Shown here one piece after another: positions 11,990 through 25,769 of a DNA stretch of 64,000 bases. Every line of letters starts with the position of its first letter. The stretch's first letter is position 1. The stretch comes from Cheilinus undulatus (lineage: Eukaryota > Chordata > Actinopteri > Labriformes > Labridae). The stretch lies in the NCBI RefSeq assembly GCF_018320785.1, contig NC_054865.1, positions 31,620,398 to 31,684,397 on the forward strand, read 5' to 3'. Both the position numbers and the translations under genes were made by a program. The notes beneath the pieces were generated by a model. The model had not been told where the DNA came from, did no database searches, and saw only the letters and a list, made by a program, of their open reading frames with translations.

Positions 11990-13670
11990 TATTTTATTAC
12001 TCAACTAGTCCCTATTGAAGCAGTTACTACTTGCACCTTATGTCTTTTTCAAATGTTTCTATTTAAAAGAAACATTCAATTAGCACTTTAACATTATATT
12101 GTCATGTATTGAGTTGATTTGTGATCATGTGTGATAAATTACAAATTTAAGTTGACTATGATAAGTGTTAGTTAAAAAGCTATGTTAATATAATGTAACT
12201 CACTGTGTAGTAACATCTTTTCATATATGTTACATAACATATCCAATTGGGATTTTGTTGTAGCCCCCCATGCACCAGATGCCACTGAACTGTAAAAATC
12301 TAATTCTAGCAGCCTCAGAGCACACAAAAAAGAGTCAAATCAACACTGTGGTTTAGACCCATATGGACACTCAAAATAGATTCCGTATCAACTCTGACAG
12401 TTCTAATTTAAGTTATGCAGGTTTTGCTGAGCATTTTTCAAACATTCAAATGATGTAAAGAAATACCTCATTTAAGTAATAACTCGTGGATTAATGGGCA
12501 TATGCCCAGCTCTGTAAAGAAGCAACTGTGGGTCAATGCAATTTTTTTTTTCTTTTGTCTAAGCTTGTTGCACAGGCTACAAATAATAAAAAAGAAGGGT
12601 TTAAGTCTTAGTTTTAATGTTTAATAACGTGAATAAAAAATTCTAAGCATAATAGGAATAAGATACAATAGTATGCAGATAATGTAAGGTTCTACTTGAG
12701 GGTTTTCAGCTCTTAGTCTTCAGTGAAAGATCACAACAACTCTTGCTGAGGATTCTTTTTCCCAACATTAGATGATGAGAAAAAAAAAGGGAGAAAACAA
12801 ACCGCTGGCGTGGACTGTGGACCAGTAAAAGTAGAATCAAATTAGGAATCTTGGTATTGCTGAAATAAAGCAAGAAAATGTGCAACCTATGCAACCAGAG
12901 AAGTTCAAGTTACTCATAGAGCAGTTCATGAGCTCATTTCCAGAGTATCCAATAATGCGAACATATCAGAGTGTTAGCGAGTTTATTGAGATGTGTCATC
13001 CTCTAACACTGACAAATCCATTTCCAGATCAGTTAATGTGATGCACCATGAGGGCTGTGGGTATTGATTATGGAGAACAATCAGAAGTTACAGAGCTGAA
13101 TCATGTGTCTGCAAGTGATAGGATAAGTGGTTTGGATAAAAACAAACTGTGTGGTGAATTCTAAAGAATTTCTCATCCCACAAATGACGGGATGACTCGC
13201 GGATGCCCTCACTGTTGTGCAAAGCCTTTTAAGACCAGGAGTGACATAGCTTGTCCAATCACAGAGGCCTCTGTGGCTGACCATAAAATGCTTCCAGATT
13301 TGTCACACACATACATTCACACACACAGACTCATTGTTCAGGTTTAAAATGCTTCCAGTAAACTCACATTTATCATGTGAGCACTACTTTTTGAGGTAGA
13401 ACGCAAGGAATGATTTATGGAGGCATTTCGAGTTCTCTTGCGCTCACCCTCCATCATAAGCAAAATATGCTGCCGTAAAAGTAAAGTACACCCTGTGCTA
13501 CATGGTAAAAATGTACTAAATCATGTTTTATTTACTCATGCACTGTGTGACAAGTTGCCGTGTGACAATGGAAGGGCCCCTGGCTTTTGGGAGGTCCAGT
13601 AAGCTATGAATATGGATTATTTAGGTGGAGGTCCATACAGTCCATTAAGATAATGTTAACACCTTAATTG
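11990..13670. other. Intergenic stretch without recognised genes
   Basis: AT-rich sequence with short unsupported open frames. No repeat ends or exon-like blocks seen. Confidence 0.4.
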
Positions 13671-14640
13671 TAGTGATGCACGGTAAGTATTTTTTTGAAC
13701 TGATACCGATAACCAATAATTTCCTATTCCTGATGGCCTATAACCGATAATAACAGATTTATTTTTTTCAATTGTTGATTTAACAAAAGAAGTTTATTTG
13801 ATGTGTTTATGCACATCCTGGGGTAAGAATGGGTTAATATGTAGTGAGCAAAGATATTTATAACTAATTCTTACTAATATCACTCATTTTTCAAAAACAA
13901 AGAACTATTCTGACTTTATAACTGTTATTATAGTTTACTTTTTTTAGGTAAACATTTGTGTACCAAGTACAACATACACAAACATCTGACATGGGTTTTC
14001 CCCTATAAAAAACAAATGATAACAGGCTGTTATGCTTAACAAATGGAGATATTTTGGGGTCTGTTTTTTTTTCTTGTGTTGTTATTGTTGCTGCTTTAGC
14101 CAGAATTAAAGAGAGCTGATGTTTTACATAAAAATTAAGACTATATACTAACATAAGTCATATCAGAGATAGGTTAAGAATGTAAAGTCCACAGTGGTCT
14201 GTGGCTAAACTTCTGTTCCTAACGTCGATCAGACTGAATGAAACCACGTCAAACAGAGCAGGCAGGTATACGTCTGTGACAGTAGCGATGGATCAGGAGA
14301 CTGTCAGACTGATTTTTTTATTATAACGTTGTACCTTTTGGCACTGAAAAACTTTCTGCAGTTTTTGATGCCTGCTTACGATCAGCCCTCTGCCTGGTAT
14401 TAGCCGTTGGCTCGGTCCTAATGCCTGCGGCTGAGGCTAGTGGCTGTTGCCGCTTCGTTTTAAGGTCGTTAGGATGATGACTCTTAAGTGACTTCCTGCC
14501 ATAAACGCCACAGTGTTGTTAGAATTTTAGCACAAGGGTTGCTTCCTCTTCTTCTCTGGTGCTTAACAGTGGGTCATGTACTGCAGCGCCACCTGCTGTT
14601 TCGGAAAGTGTAGTCTCGTGAGAAAGAAAACAAACGCCTT
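13671..14640 (+). mobile_element. hAT-like non-autonomous element remnant
   Basis: The left end TAGTGATGCACGGTAAGTAT followed by ACTGATACCGATAACCAATA and CCTATAACCGATAATAACAG is a typical fish hAT MITE terminus. The right part (about 14190-14620) includes TGCAGCGCCACCTGCTGTTT, which I have seen inside related elements. No matching inverted right terminus was found, so the right limit is approximate. Confidence 0.5.
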
Positions 14641-15030
14641 TTGGTCTCAGTGTGACTCACATAAACAACTTTTAGATTCTTTTAAAAGTCCAGTTTAAGT
14701 TGTACTAACACAGAACTTCAACTTTTTCTAACTGCATGCAAATGAACTGACTGTTAGTGAACATCAATTATTCCATGGGATGGTTATTGCAAGCCTTGTT
14801 TCATTGGGTAATAGGATATCCAGTGCTTGGCATGATCAGATGCCTAAAGTGAAGCCTGACCTGGTACTAGAGAGCCTGCCAACCTGCCAAATGACAGGAA
14901 ATCAGATGGATTGCTCTAACATTCACTTGAGTGAAGGAAAGGTTTAGTGCTAAACATACGTGCAAGGTCAACAGAAGCACAAATGGTCTACATTTAGGTG
15001 TCCTGGCTATACTATAACACAGACACCAGA

Positions 15031-15715
15031 TACCCCTTTTTCACCAAGCCAGTCCCAGGGCTGGTGGTGGGTTAGAGCTACAGCTATTTTGCAGTTTGCT
15101 CTAAGAACTGCAAGGGAACTAGTTTGCTTTTCCTTGTGCTAGAATAGGCCAGAGAGCAACGACATTACTTCACTGTAAATGTCAATATGCCTGTCCATTT
15201 TCCACTTGTGCCAAGATTTTCTTTTGGTCTTGGTAATCTGTTTTTTAAGCTTTTTTACATTTGTGTATGATTTGATTGACCCTGTACTCGTAGCCAGCCA
15301 CAGCCATCTCATGCTGGATCCTCTCAAACATCAGCTTTGTCATGTAGTCCCCCCCATCTTTTTTTGTACTACACCCAAGTCCCACATAGCCAGGAGAGCT
15401 CATCTCCTCCTGGAATCATTGCTGCTTTATAACATCCATGCTGTTGCATTGTTTACAACAGCACAATGGTGCTTTTCCTGGTTATTTGTACTTTCCAATC
15501 TTGGCTGCAGCCACATATGTAAGTACACAGCCCCCTACGTAAGCACGCAGGTCCCGACGTAAGTCTACATGGCTCTAGCAAGAGAGTCTGTGTCATGCTG
15601 GAACCGGGTTTTCTGGCTCACAGCCAGTTCTTTGGTAATACAAAACAAAGAACTGGTGCTTGATTAAGCACTGGCTCCAAACCAGCCCTTGAGCTGGCTT
15701 GGTGGAAAAGGGGTA
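15031..15715. mobile_element. Non-autonomous DNA transposon with about 35-bp terminal inverted repeats
   Basis: The left end reads TACCCCTTTTTCACCAAGCC then AGTCCCAGGGCTGG (15031-15064). The right end (15682-15715) is its inverted match: CCAGCCCTTGAGCTGGCTTG then GTGGAAAAGGGGTA. Secondary inverted similarity continues inward (TTTGCTCTAAGAACTG near 15097-15112 against CAAAGAACTGGTGC near 15645). The interior has no transposase frame. Target-site duplication could not be recognised, so the superfamily is unassigned. Confidence 0.75.
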
Positions 15716-17270
15716 AGAGTGGATCTAATTCTTTCAGTAAACAAGTAAATAACTATTGTATATTTTACTATTGCAGTTTATCTTGTTAAGTAAGTGAAAG
15801 ATATAGTAAAAGGCTATGTAAAAGCCGAACACTTAATATCAGGGCATTGGATAAGTTATAAACAGCAGAGTGAACAAGTAAGAGTACTGTGATAAAGAAG
15901 GTTTTATGGACAGCAGTCGGTAATAAGGTGGCTGAATCATGCCACTGGAGCCACGTTGACTATCCTTGCATCCAACAGTTTGCACAAATGATCTAAAAAG
16001 AGAACGGCAAATGTGAATTTCATGGTCATGTGACATGCATTTGCTCTAAAAACTGTTCACAACCCAGCAGAAAGTGGATAACTACAAGTATAGTTCTTTT
16101 TACATCCAGCCAAACCTCAGAGACCATTTGCTGTGTGGAAACAGACAAAGCCTGGTCATTGTCATGTTGTTCTGCTTGTTTTGGGGTTGGGGCAAAATTA
16201 GTTGCAACTGAGTTTGAGGTCCCGAGACGGCATGCTCCCACGATGTTTGGGCCACCATTTGTCATTATACAATTTGTCTGAACTGTTCTCAACAAACAGG
16301 AAGTCCCTTAAAACCAGGGGAGGACCTGGCAAAGACACGTCTCCTCAGACAGGCTCCTGAGAAAAAAAGGAGCTGATGGGATTGGACAGGCTCAGGATGG
16401 TGTGGTTATATATGATGGAGGGGACTTTTCCCTCCCATTTTTTCTGAGCAAAGACTCAGTAGACAGCCAGGCAGTAACTATAGTGCATGAGAGATCTATC
16501 CTTCAGAAAACATTGTCATTCTTGTACTCTTCTTGCCTCTGTTTTTTCTCCTGAAACACAGGCATCTATGCGCTCCAATAACTGAAGCAGCAATTTGGTG
16601 TGCAATCCAAGATTTCCATTATTTCCCCTCCCTGTCTTCCAGTGGTTACAGCTGGTGTTGTTGGATTGCATATCATAGCTTGATCCTTGGGGAAAGCATT
16701 GTTATGAAAGTTAGGTCTGCTGCTATAGACTCCATTCTGACTCCATTCAACACAGCCTCCCTGTCTTAACACCACAGCTGTCAGCAATGTCACTACATGA
16801 TGAGCCGTGACACCACCGAATCTAGCAACGCTTTGTCACCCTGATACACTTAAGCATTGGTTACAGAGCTCTGGCTCGAGAAAGACATGCTGTCAAGTAA
16901 GGAAAGACCATTATCTGCAATAGACACAAAAGTACAGGGGATCCCTGCAGACACAGAGATGATTAAGGGCTAAGTGTCATTCCTCTTGGTGTATTCCTTT
17001 TTTAAAGAGCTCTATCTTTTACTGTCCTTTTTCACTGTTTTCCTCAGACTTATAGTCCTATCCCTGCTGCTGCTCTGAAGGCACATGGACCCTGACAATC
17101 ATGTTTGGGTATTATCCTGAGGTGACAGCCCTGGTCATGCCCCACTTCTCTAAGAAACAACTGAAAATAAACATCAAAACATAAATGCTTGGATCTCCAT
17201 TTTGCTTTAATCTATCAGTGGTACGGTTAATAACCTTGCAAAAGCTGATGGACGCAGATACAGCTTGCAA
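15716..17270. other. Intergenic stretch without recognised genes
   Basis: No gene recognised. The part from about 16540 to 16950 is of mixed composition with open frames on both strands but no domain. It might be a conserved noncoding block, which only an alignment could show. Confidence 0.35.
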
Positions 17271-17289
17271 AGCTTCAGTATGAATTGTT

Positions 17290-18060
17290 TCTGCCCAAGG
17301 TGTTGGCTATGGACAGGTTGCAACCAGACATTAGCTCAGATGGAGCCATAACCACAGTTTTTACTTTGTTTGTTTTGTATTGGTGTTTTGTCCACAAGGA
17401 ACAGCCATTTTGGGAGCCCGAAAACATTACTTTTTGAAAGTGGGTCCCAGAGGGAACAAATATGTATATGCCACCCTTGCGTCTCCATGTATACAACCAA
17501 GCACATCTTTTCTGGAACCTCCACATCATCTCCCCCATAATACGCATGCACTAAGTATGCTTCCAGCAGCAACAATGGCAGATTGTTTTTAAAGCATGAG
17601 CTACTGAGCTTATGATGCTCTTACAGCAGAATCTTCTGTTCCTCTACCACTGTGAGCAACAAATGGTCATGGAGAACAGCATACGCCACATCAACTACAG
17701 AGTGCAACCAGAAAGGCAGCCAGGAGAGAGTCTGGGGTAAGAAAAGTTTTGGTTGTGATCGCTCTTTAATCTTCTTCTCTGTTTATGGTGTATTTCTGTG
17801 GCCGCGTTACAGCACAACGTACATGCCTGACATACTGTATACACTACAGCGTTTTCAGTCGTTTTCAGCTTGTGCAGATATTTCTTGAAACAGTGGTGCA
17901 TATACAGAAAACATTTTTTGAATGAAAAAGAAATTGATTGTTTTTGTCTCTGTGTGGACAAGGCCTCAAACTTAACAACATTTCTTTATTAAAAGAGGAG
18001 CTAAGAACCATATTGAAAGTTTTCCTTGGTGATGTTTTTGCTGTTCTCCTGACAGGCCTC
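17290..18060. repeat. DNA-transposon-derived repeat, class uncertain
   Basis: Phrases such as CTACAGCGTTTTCAGTCGTT, GAAAACATTTTTTGAATG and GTCTCTGTGTGGACAAGGCC (17840-17966) match the subterminal style of a fish TIR element whose ends read like GTGTGGACAAGGCC. A segment at 17971-18060 recurs at 18721-18812. No transposase frame is preserved. Confidence 0.4.
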
Positions 18061-18099
18061 AGCATGAGTGTGCAATAGGTTCAGGTGTAGCCAAGCAAC

Positions 18100-18960
18100 T
18101 ATTAGGGCCTTTGCACACTGAGTCCTTTTTTTTCGTCCAAAATGTTTGTATGTTAAAAAAGAAAAACAAACTCCCATTGTTCGAATTAGGTTTGCACACA
18201 GACACCAAAAATTTCACCCGTCATTATTTTATTCAGAACAGGTTTGATGTTTTTGCTCTTTTTCTCATCCATCCAAGTCATTTAAATGGATGATTGATGA
18301 TTCACAACAGTGCCTGCTGCTTCCTTCTTGCTCACTCAACTCCCTCCTCCTCTCTTTCTCCCTCACACTTAAATTTCACCTTGCACAACAGGATTTGCCT
18401 GTGTACTATGTGAACGTCAACCATGGTTCATAATCGATAATTTGCCAAAGCTTGTGCTCACAGTCACGTAACAGGGACTAAACTTAAAAAGTTGCTCTCC
18501 ATCTCTCCAACTTGGCACAGCACTATAACGCATGAGCTGCTGCCATATGAAGCTCTCTGTCAGGATGAATAGATCCAGTCAGTGTGTTTAAGGACTGATA
18601 GAGCCACAGAATCTTCACTTCTTTTTTCTCTTTAAAGTACGAGACAATTTGCCACATTCTACCATTTTCTGCAGCAAATACGAACAAAGCTCAATGTACA
18701 TGGTTTGAGTGCGTGGCGAACTTGACCACATTTCTTTATTAAAAGAAGAGCAAAGAACCAAACTTAAAGCTTTTCTTGGCAGATAATATGTTTTTGCTCT
18801 TCCCTTGACTGGTTTGTACTGTTTTTTTCCTTCAACTGGCTCCACTTATAGTTAACAACAATAGTTGTTTCCCTTCAAGCACATGTTATGTAGTTTTCTG
18901 CCTGGCTGGGACTGCTCATGCCCACTACGTCACATGTCTTGTCCCTTTGGTTTGTCCTGT
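18100..18960. repeat. Second diverged copy of the 17.9-18.1 kb repeat and flanking remnant
   Basis: CACATTTCTTTATTAAAAGA at 18727-18746 and the following GAGCAAAGAACC, TTTTCTTGGCAG and ATGTTTTTGCTCTTCCC run parallel to 17977-18045. The copies share most bases over about 90 bp, with scattered substitutions and small gaps. Start and end are approximate. Confidence 0.45.
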
Positions 18961-21900
18961 CACCCTATGAGACTTTTATAAAAGGTTTTGCTCTTCCCAA
19001 ACACAGAATATGGGCTGTTGCCCGGATAGGTGTGAAACATAACCCATGCCTAGCTGACGTGTTATGGTTTTATGGTTAATACCAGGTATAAACTTGTGAT
19101 ACTGACTGATACCACTGGACTCAGTCAAGAAACTGTGCAGAAACTGTTCTTGAAAATATATCCCTACACATGGGTATTTATAATTAGTTACCTCTGTAAC
19201 TCTTTGGATTGTCTTTCAAAAGACAGGCTGGCTGTTTTCAGCCTTTGTGCTAAGCTTTGCTAACTGTGGTAGCCTCAAACATTAGAGTAATGCTGATTTC
19301 CTATAAATCTCTGCAAACAAATAAACATATTTCTTAAATGTTTAACAGTTTATTTAGGGAAACATAAGCATCTCATAATCTGCTCTTTTTGTGTGACCCA
19401 GGATTTCAACAGGAAATCTTCCTATAATACATTTGCTTTTCCATCCTTTGGGCTACCATGAACCCTTCTGACAGTCTGAAGAGTTAAATTAGTATTCACA
19501 GAGACAGACGATCAGACTCCAGTTTTATCACTGAGCATTTGTAAGAATCAGATCCGAAACACAGCAGTATCAATGAAAGATCTCAATTCCAGCCGCACTC
19601 GAACAACAGCAGCTCTTTCAACCTACACTGTGGGTATCAACTGTGCACTGAATAATGAAAAGCAATTATGTAGCTAAACAAAGCCATGGCAGTAATAGGC
19701 TTTTGTTTTATTTTTATCCACTAAAAGAAAATAGATTCTGTGGTTGGGTGGAGTTTTCTATTTTTTGACATTCTGTGGATCATGCTCAGGACATGATCTT
19801 TGTTACACCAGTCTGTCCATGGCATTATTATGAAGGAGAGTCAAACCTAGATGAATAAGACTGCAAGTTGGTATAAATGCAGGGGATGGTGGCAGACAAT
19901 CTGGCTGAAATGAGAAGGAAACAGAAGTGGGCTGCTTAGATTGTGTCCTGATTAATTATTCAAGGACCAGATTCTCTATCCAATGACCCCGGTAAAAAAG
20001 CACAAATTATTGAGTGAGCTGCCACATCAGTGCTCGGTGTGAGGATGTGAAGAATGGGCTCTCACTGAGGTATCATAGGAGGCCTGTGAACCTCTGCTCA
20101 GGCAGCTTGGCATATGACACACAGGCTCATGGGTATAGATGGCTGAATCAGGGTACAAGGGAATGTTTTCTCTCAATGGTCACCCATCCAGCCTGTCAAC
20201 ATAGGTTGGACCTGATAAGGAAAGTAAAATGTGCACGCTGAATGATTCAAAAAGAGAGTAGGGTACTCTTGATCAGATACATACCAATGTTTGAAAAGTG
20301 ACCCTCACCTTCTCAGTAAAAAGCAAACATTAGGATTTTTAAGTAAAGGGGGGGCAACACTGTTTAACATTTTTGACCAAAGATACAATTTATTCTCTTA
20401 TTTTTCATGAATTCAGAAAAGTGTGCTATATATCATAAGGAAATGTGGGTGAAAACTATAACCTTTTCTGCATGAGGGACCAGGTTCTTTTCCAGCAAGT
20501 CATGTAACTGTGACTTAAATAAACTGCATATTAAATCCATGTCTAAACATGAAATGGGCTGATGAATTTCTGCAGCATTTCACCAATACAAAGTGTTGAA
20601 CTTGGTGACACAGTGAAATGAGACAGCCACATCTGACAGCATGATTGTCACCCTGTTATTTTTGTTGCTCTTAAAAAAACAATATACTTTCCAAAGCCAC
20701 TCAAAATGTGTTATGATTTTAGAGCGTGCCAGAGAGGGAGTGGGTGAGAAAAAGACAGAGGATGGATGAAAACAGTAGGGACAGACTGTTTGCATGCACA
20801 TATGCAGGTTTCTGCCTGTTTGTATACTGTGCATGTGATAGGGTGTAAGCCTTGATCTTGTTAGTTGTGATTGGGGTCTCTGTGAGACCTCACACACTGG
20901 GCGGTGGGTGTAATTGGTGCTGGCAGGCTGGCCTGTAACCATGTGGAGATTTAGGGAATAGAAATAGGGAGGCGAGTACGGGGCCTTTGTTTGTGGCAGC
21001 CGCCACATGTCTGCCTGTGTGGCAGTGCCGAGCTCCCGGGTGTGGAGGCTTGGCTTTGGAGAGATGATTGTTAAAGCACTGGTGTTGGCTTTAAAAATGC
21101 CTTTTTAATGGGAATGCATTTCACAGGCAAGAGCAGCGAGGTCTGGGAAGCCAACATCACAGCGACAGGGTACAGAGGTTCAGCATGTGCTGTAGATGCA
21201 AGTAGGCCGATCAGTGGAAACAGGCTGCCATCTGCTGCTGCACGCAAGAATAACAGAGGGTCTTTTTAAATCTCTTTACGCTCAGGTTTTAAGAGGCTTG
21301 CCCCTGTAATTCATATTTTTAGACAGCATCAGCATTAACTTTATTTCAATGGGAATATTGACTATCAAAATCTTAGATTGGGAATATATATTAGAATGTA
21401 AAATCTACACAAACACAAAGAGTAATATCTTTTATAGTAAAAAAAAATTTGAGCTTGTTTTATATTCTATCAAATAATTAGGTCAGCTCAACCTCTGTTT
21501 CATCATTCCTCCCTTACTTGTTGTCTTTCCTCACATTAATTTGACAAGTAAACAAACATGATGCATATGTCACCAGTCGTGTAACTGTGGTTGTAAAGTA
21601 CCTTAATTAAAGATCCATTCAATACATGACCTTTTCCACTTACCTCAAGCACTTTCAATGCTTTCCTTAATGAACAAATGAATTATGCAGTAACTTAGGC
21701 TCAGCCAACAAAAGGCATTTGCTGCCTAATGTGTTTGCCTAAATAGCAGTGAAGAGCAAGCCTTTTAAGTGGATAAGGTACCTTCGTTCAGCTTGCGGTA
21801 AGTGTCTAGTTTAATTTAATTCAATAATCCTGATAAATGAAATAAATCCCTTTTGGGACATCCATTCCTTGAGTAGTGAGATAATTTAAAATGAGGTTCA

Positions 21901-22379
21901 CAGAGAAAAAATTAGAACATTATGGTTGATTGAGCTTTAACAAAAAGCAGAAATATTAATACAGAGATCTTCTTTATGTTTATAATTTTGCAATAATGAA
22001 TGAAGGCATCCATGTGGAAAACAATCAGAGCTGGAAATGGATGACAATGATTGTGAGGCTTAGTGAAAGAATGCATTAGCATTTTCACACACTCCCAATG
22101 CAAATTGTTTCACTTAAACTTTTTAAATACCATTTTGTGTTCTGACTTAATTTTAATAAGTTTGCAGATAAGGAAGCATAAGCAGGGACTTGAAAGGCAG
22201 ATTGTGAGTCTCTGCAACACATTTTTTCACTGTCATTCATGAGAGGAAGGAGGGAAATTGAAAAGAATGAAAGAACATGATCTGAGAAATAATACATTTT
22301 CTGCTGAATTGAGATTATTTAAATATAATAAAAATATCCATATCAAACATTAATTTGAATTCAATATAGATGTGTATAA

Positions 22380-22620
22380 TTGAATGCACTGCTTGCACAA
22401 TGCATCAGCACAAATTAAAACAGGCCTTTCTGGAGGCTGTTGCTGCTTATATTGAAAACGTTATACCCATGCAATTTTGCCTGGGCTGAAATCCATTTAA
22501 TAAACATGTTTTGTGCAGAGCCTATTTATTGTAATAAATGGCCAAAGTAAATTTGTTTGTGTATGACTCAGCCAAATGAATGAAGATTTTCAGCTTAGAC
22601 CCAAGAACCTATATGTGATC
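22380..22620. promoter_or_regulatory. Candidate conserved noncoding element
   Basis: A block with an ordered look and no repeat signature: octamer-like ATGCAATTTTGC, AATCCATTTAATAAAC, TTTATTGTAATAAATGGCC (a near-palindromic AT core) and an AP-1-like ATGACTCAG. Enhancer identity is inference only. Confidence 0.2.
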
Positions 22621-24659
22621 TATAGTTCCTCAGAGTGTGCTTACTTTAATAAAATAACATTACATTTTTCCATAACAAATGACACTTGGCTGTAAGTAAT
22701 AACTTTAATGGGCTTTAAGCTTACAATAGACGACAAATCAGTCACATCAGATATTTTGTTAAGGCTGTAAATGTTAAGAAGGTTTTAATTTATAAACTGT
22801 GTACTACTCACAGGTAGGTTTTCAGTATTATCACTCTAAATAATGGACGTGCTGTAAGCCTAATTCTGCTGTACCTGTGTATAACCACTGTGAACCTCTT
22901 CCCCCCACACAGACTTATGACTTGTTTCCGGCAACTCCAGCCCGCAAGTCAAATTGATTGAGCCGTCCTTGAACATCTGTTGTTCAGCCAAGCCTCAAAG
23001 GTAATCCCGCTAATGGCCCTCTAAGCTATCCACATAAACACACACATAAATAAAAATGTTTCCAAAGAGATTTGGTCATTGACTTGCTGCTAATCAATTC
23101 TGTTGCCGCATCTGTTGATGAAGGTTTGCGAAGTACAGAGCAAGATATATGTAGCGATCAATGACTGGCACTACACTGGCCAGGCAATGAGTGACAGTCA
23201 CAGTCAACACTTACACACAGATGGACCAGACCCGCTGGATGTCTTTGCATAAGGCTACGGTGCACTCACAACAGTGCAAACTGACCAGCAGAATGATGTC
23301 CATCTAAACCACACAAGAGAAAATTAGGAGCTCATGGGATGTGGAGTCTGTAAAGTGAAGAGTTCAATCAATTGAGCAGGTAAGCTCTGGAGCAGACGGC
23401 TGGATGAAAGTCACTTTGAAAATGTGATTTAATACTTTAGAGGAAAAAGTAAACAGAGGCTTTCCAATTAGCTTGACATGTCAATTTTCCATTATTTGTA
23501 ACATATTGCAATAACCTATGTTAGTTTTGGGGCTTTTTTATTCACAAGATATACAGTTTCAGGTAAAACAAAGAAAATACAAACATTTAATAATATTATG
23601 GCTAATGCTAAACCTTGGCTGAGCTACTCAAAATAAAAAGGGCCATTAAACTGATACACTGAAATATCACAGTGTAGCTCTCCTCTTCATGTTTTTATGC
23701 AGGAAAGTCTAATCACATCATCGCTGTTTAATCAGAGAACTTATGTCCGGTTAGTATGAAGCAGCCCAAAGCATGGCTTTCTTCTTTTCAATGATGACAA
23801 TAACAAAAGGACTGAAACATACCTGCTGCTCTCTACACGTGACGCTCATGGGGAGACAGTCAGAAATATCTCCACCTGCGCTTACAGCTAGAGAAATATC
23901 TGCATATGACAGACCAAGCTGGGCTTTTTTGGATCACTCCTGCTGCCAAGCAATATTCATAAATTTAATTTCCAATCTGCTCTCCTTTTATTAGTTTGGG
24001 TGTTATTAAATGAGATTGCTTCATCTTATTATAATATATTTCCAGGGCCTGCGAATGTGGCTAGAAGCTGGTATTCAAATTCAATAACATGGCCTGTACT
24101 TAGTGCATGGCACTAATAAATGCCAATGTAAGATGCATATGAAGACAGGGCTCAGTATGGAAGTCGCATGCGGGCAATAATAATGCCGTGACTGCCCTTC
24201 AGAGGTAAGACATGCCTATATCCACCCCTGTACTCCTCTGCTCATATGTCTGAAGAAGCCCAGGTGGCCTACATACAGAGGCAGGCAGAATGGGAGTGCT
24301 GAGGAGAGGAGAGGCGGCTGTTCATATTTCCATGTGTTTTATTAACCAGACCAGACAAATCCCTGCAGAAAGTAGACGCTAGCTTTGACTGTCACAGAAA
24401 GGAGCACAGTATGTAATGTGACTGACCTTCAACCTCTCAATAGGATGCCCAAGTAGACTGATCTGTTGTATTCATCGTTGATCTGACATCTACATAGTTT
24501 GCTGTAGGAGAAAAATAAACAAATGACCAACAAGTAACAGGACAAGGCAGGACTTGCAGTGTCTCACTTCTTGGCCTCTCCCTTTTTTCTATTTCATCAC
24601 CATAACCTGAGAACTACTCATGCAAAGATCACAGCTTAGGAAGCTTAGTTGCTGGAGCG

Positions 24660-25110
24660 AGTGACCTTTACTTTTTATTATGAATATTTCTATTTCGTCA
24701 TTATTATAGAGTGAAATCTATGCATATGATCAGCACAATGGATTTCTTTTTCATTAGTTGTGTAAAATGCCACTCAGTGAATGGAGGGGGCAGCCAGGGC
24801 CTCTTGCCAGATTACCCCCTCCCCCAACACAGGGATCTGACAATTGGAATTAATATGCGTGGAGCTTTCCGTCTCCATTTGTTGGCGGAGGTTTTCCAGG
24901 CAACTTTATCAGGGGTAACATTATCGAGAGCTTTGCCGAGAGCTTCTTCATCATGCTCACATCCGAGTCTGCCTAACACTTGTCACTGTCAATCACGAGG
25001 TGATAATACACAGATGATTCTCTCATTTGGTTTAATAAAATCTCCAGGCTTATTTCAACCGCAGTCATTACAGCAAATAATTGCTGCATTGAGGTTTTAG
25101 CCAGGCCATA
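24660..25110. promoter_or_regulatory. Candidate conserved noncoding element
   Basis: A mixed-composition block with CATTAGTTGTG, GACAATTGGAATTAATATGC and a CAATCACGAGGTGATAATAC stretch. An unsupported 129-codon frame overlaps it. The long frame may reflect slow drift rather than coding. Not tested by alignment. Confidence 0.2.
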
Positions 25111-25769
25111 GCCTCAGGGATGAGGAAATACTATTGCTGTATGGAGGATATGGCTGTTTTTTTTTTTTTTTTTACTTTTACTCCCCAGATGTTCATATTT
25201 CTAAAATGAATATCACATTTGAATCTAGATATGGCTTTCTTTATTCAAACTAACATTGTTATTACATATCGTCTGGACATGAGGCCATCTTTTCTCACTT
25301 TTTTATGTCTGCAGTGGCAGGACTGGCTTCACCAGAGACAGCCAATCATAATTTTTTACTGTCATTTAAACTGAATTGTAGATCTGAATCAGTGAACCTA
25401 AAATTCTCGGTAGAAATGGGCTGACAGACGGGGACATATTTCATCTTAAATTTAAATTGTTATGTGCCAGCTTTAGGGGAATCTGGAAAGCACTGCTGGA
25501 GCCAGCATATATAATTTTTGACAAGTACAATAAAATATAACACTGTATATTTGATAAAAGGGATAACAGAAAAAGGATCTACTCTTGATGGGGTACTTCC
25601 TTCACAGATATGGGGCCTTGATTGGCATGAGTAATAGGGACTTTTTTATATCTACTTTCATATATTTTTTGATTTTAAAAGAAAAAATGCTAAGGGGCCT
25701 CTAATTTGATTTGGACACTTTAAAAAAGTTTAAATGTATTTATCATAGATTTTACAGCAATCCAGCTTC

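Noticed and set aside
20580..21008. 142-codon frame on the minus strand
   Set aside because: No similarity that I recognise and no exon structure; probably chance.
24711..25100. 129-codon frame on the plus strand
   Set aside because: No domain. It overlaps a block more likely to be noncoding regulatory DNA.
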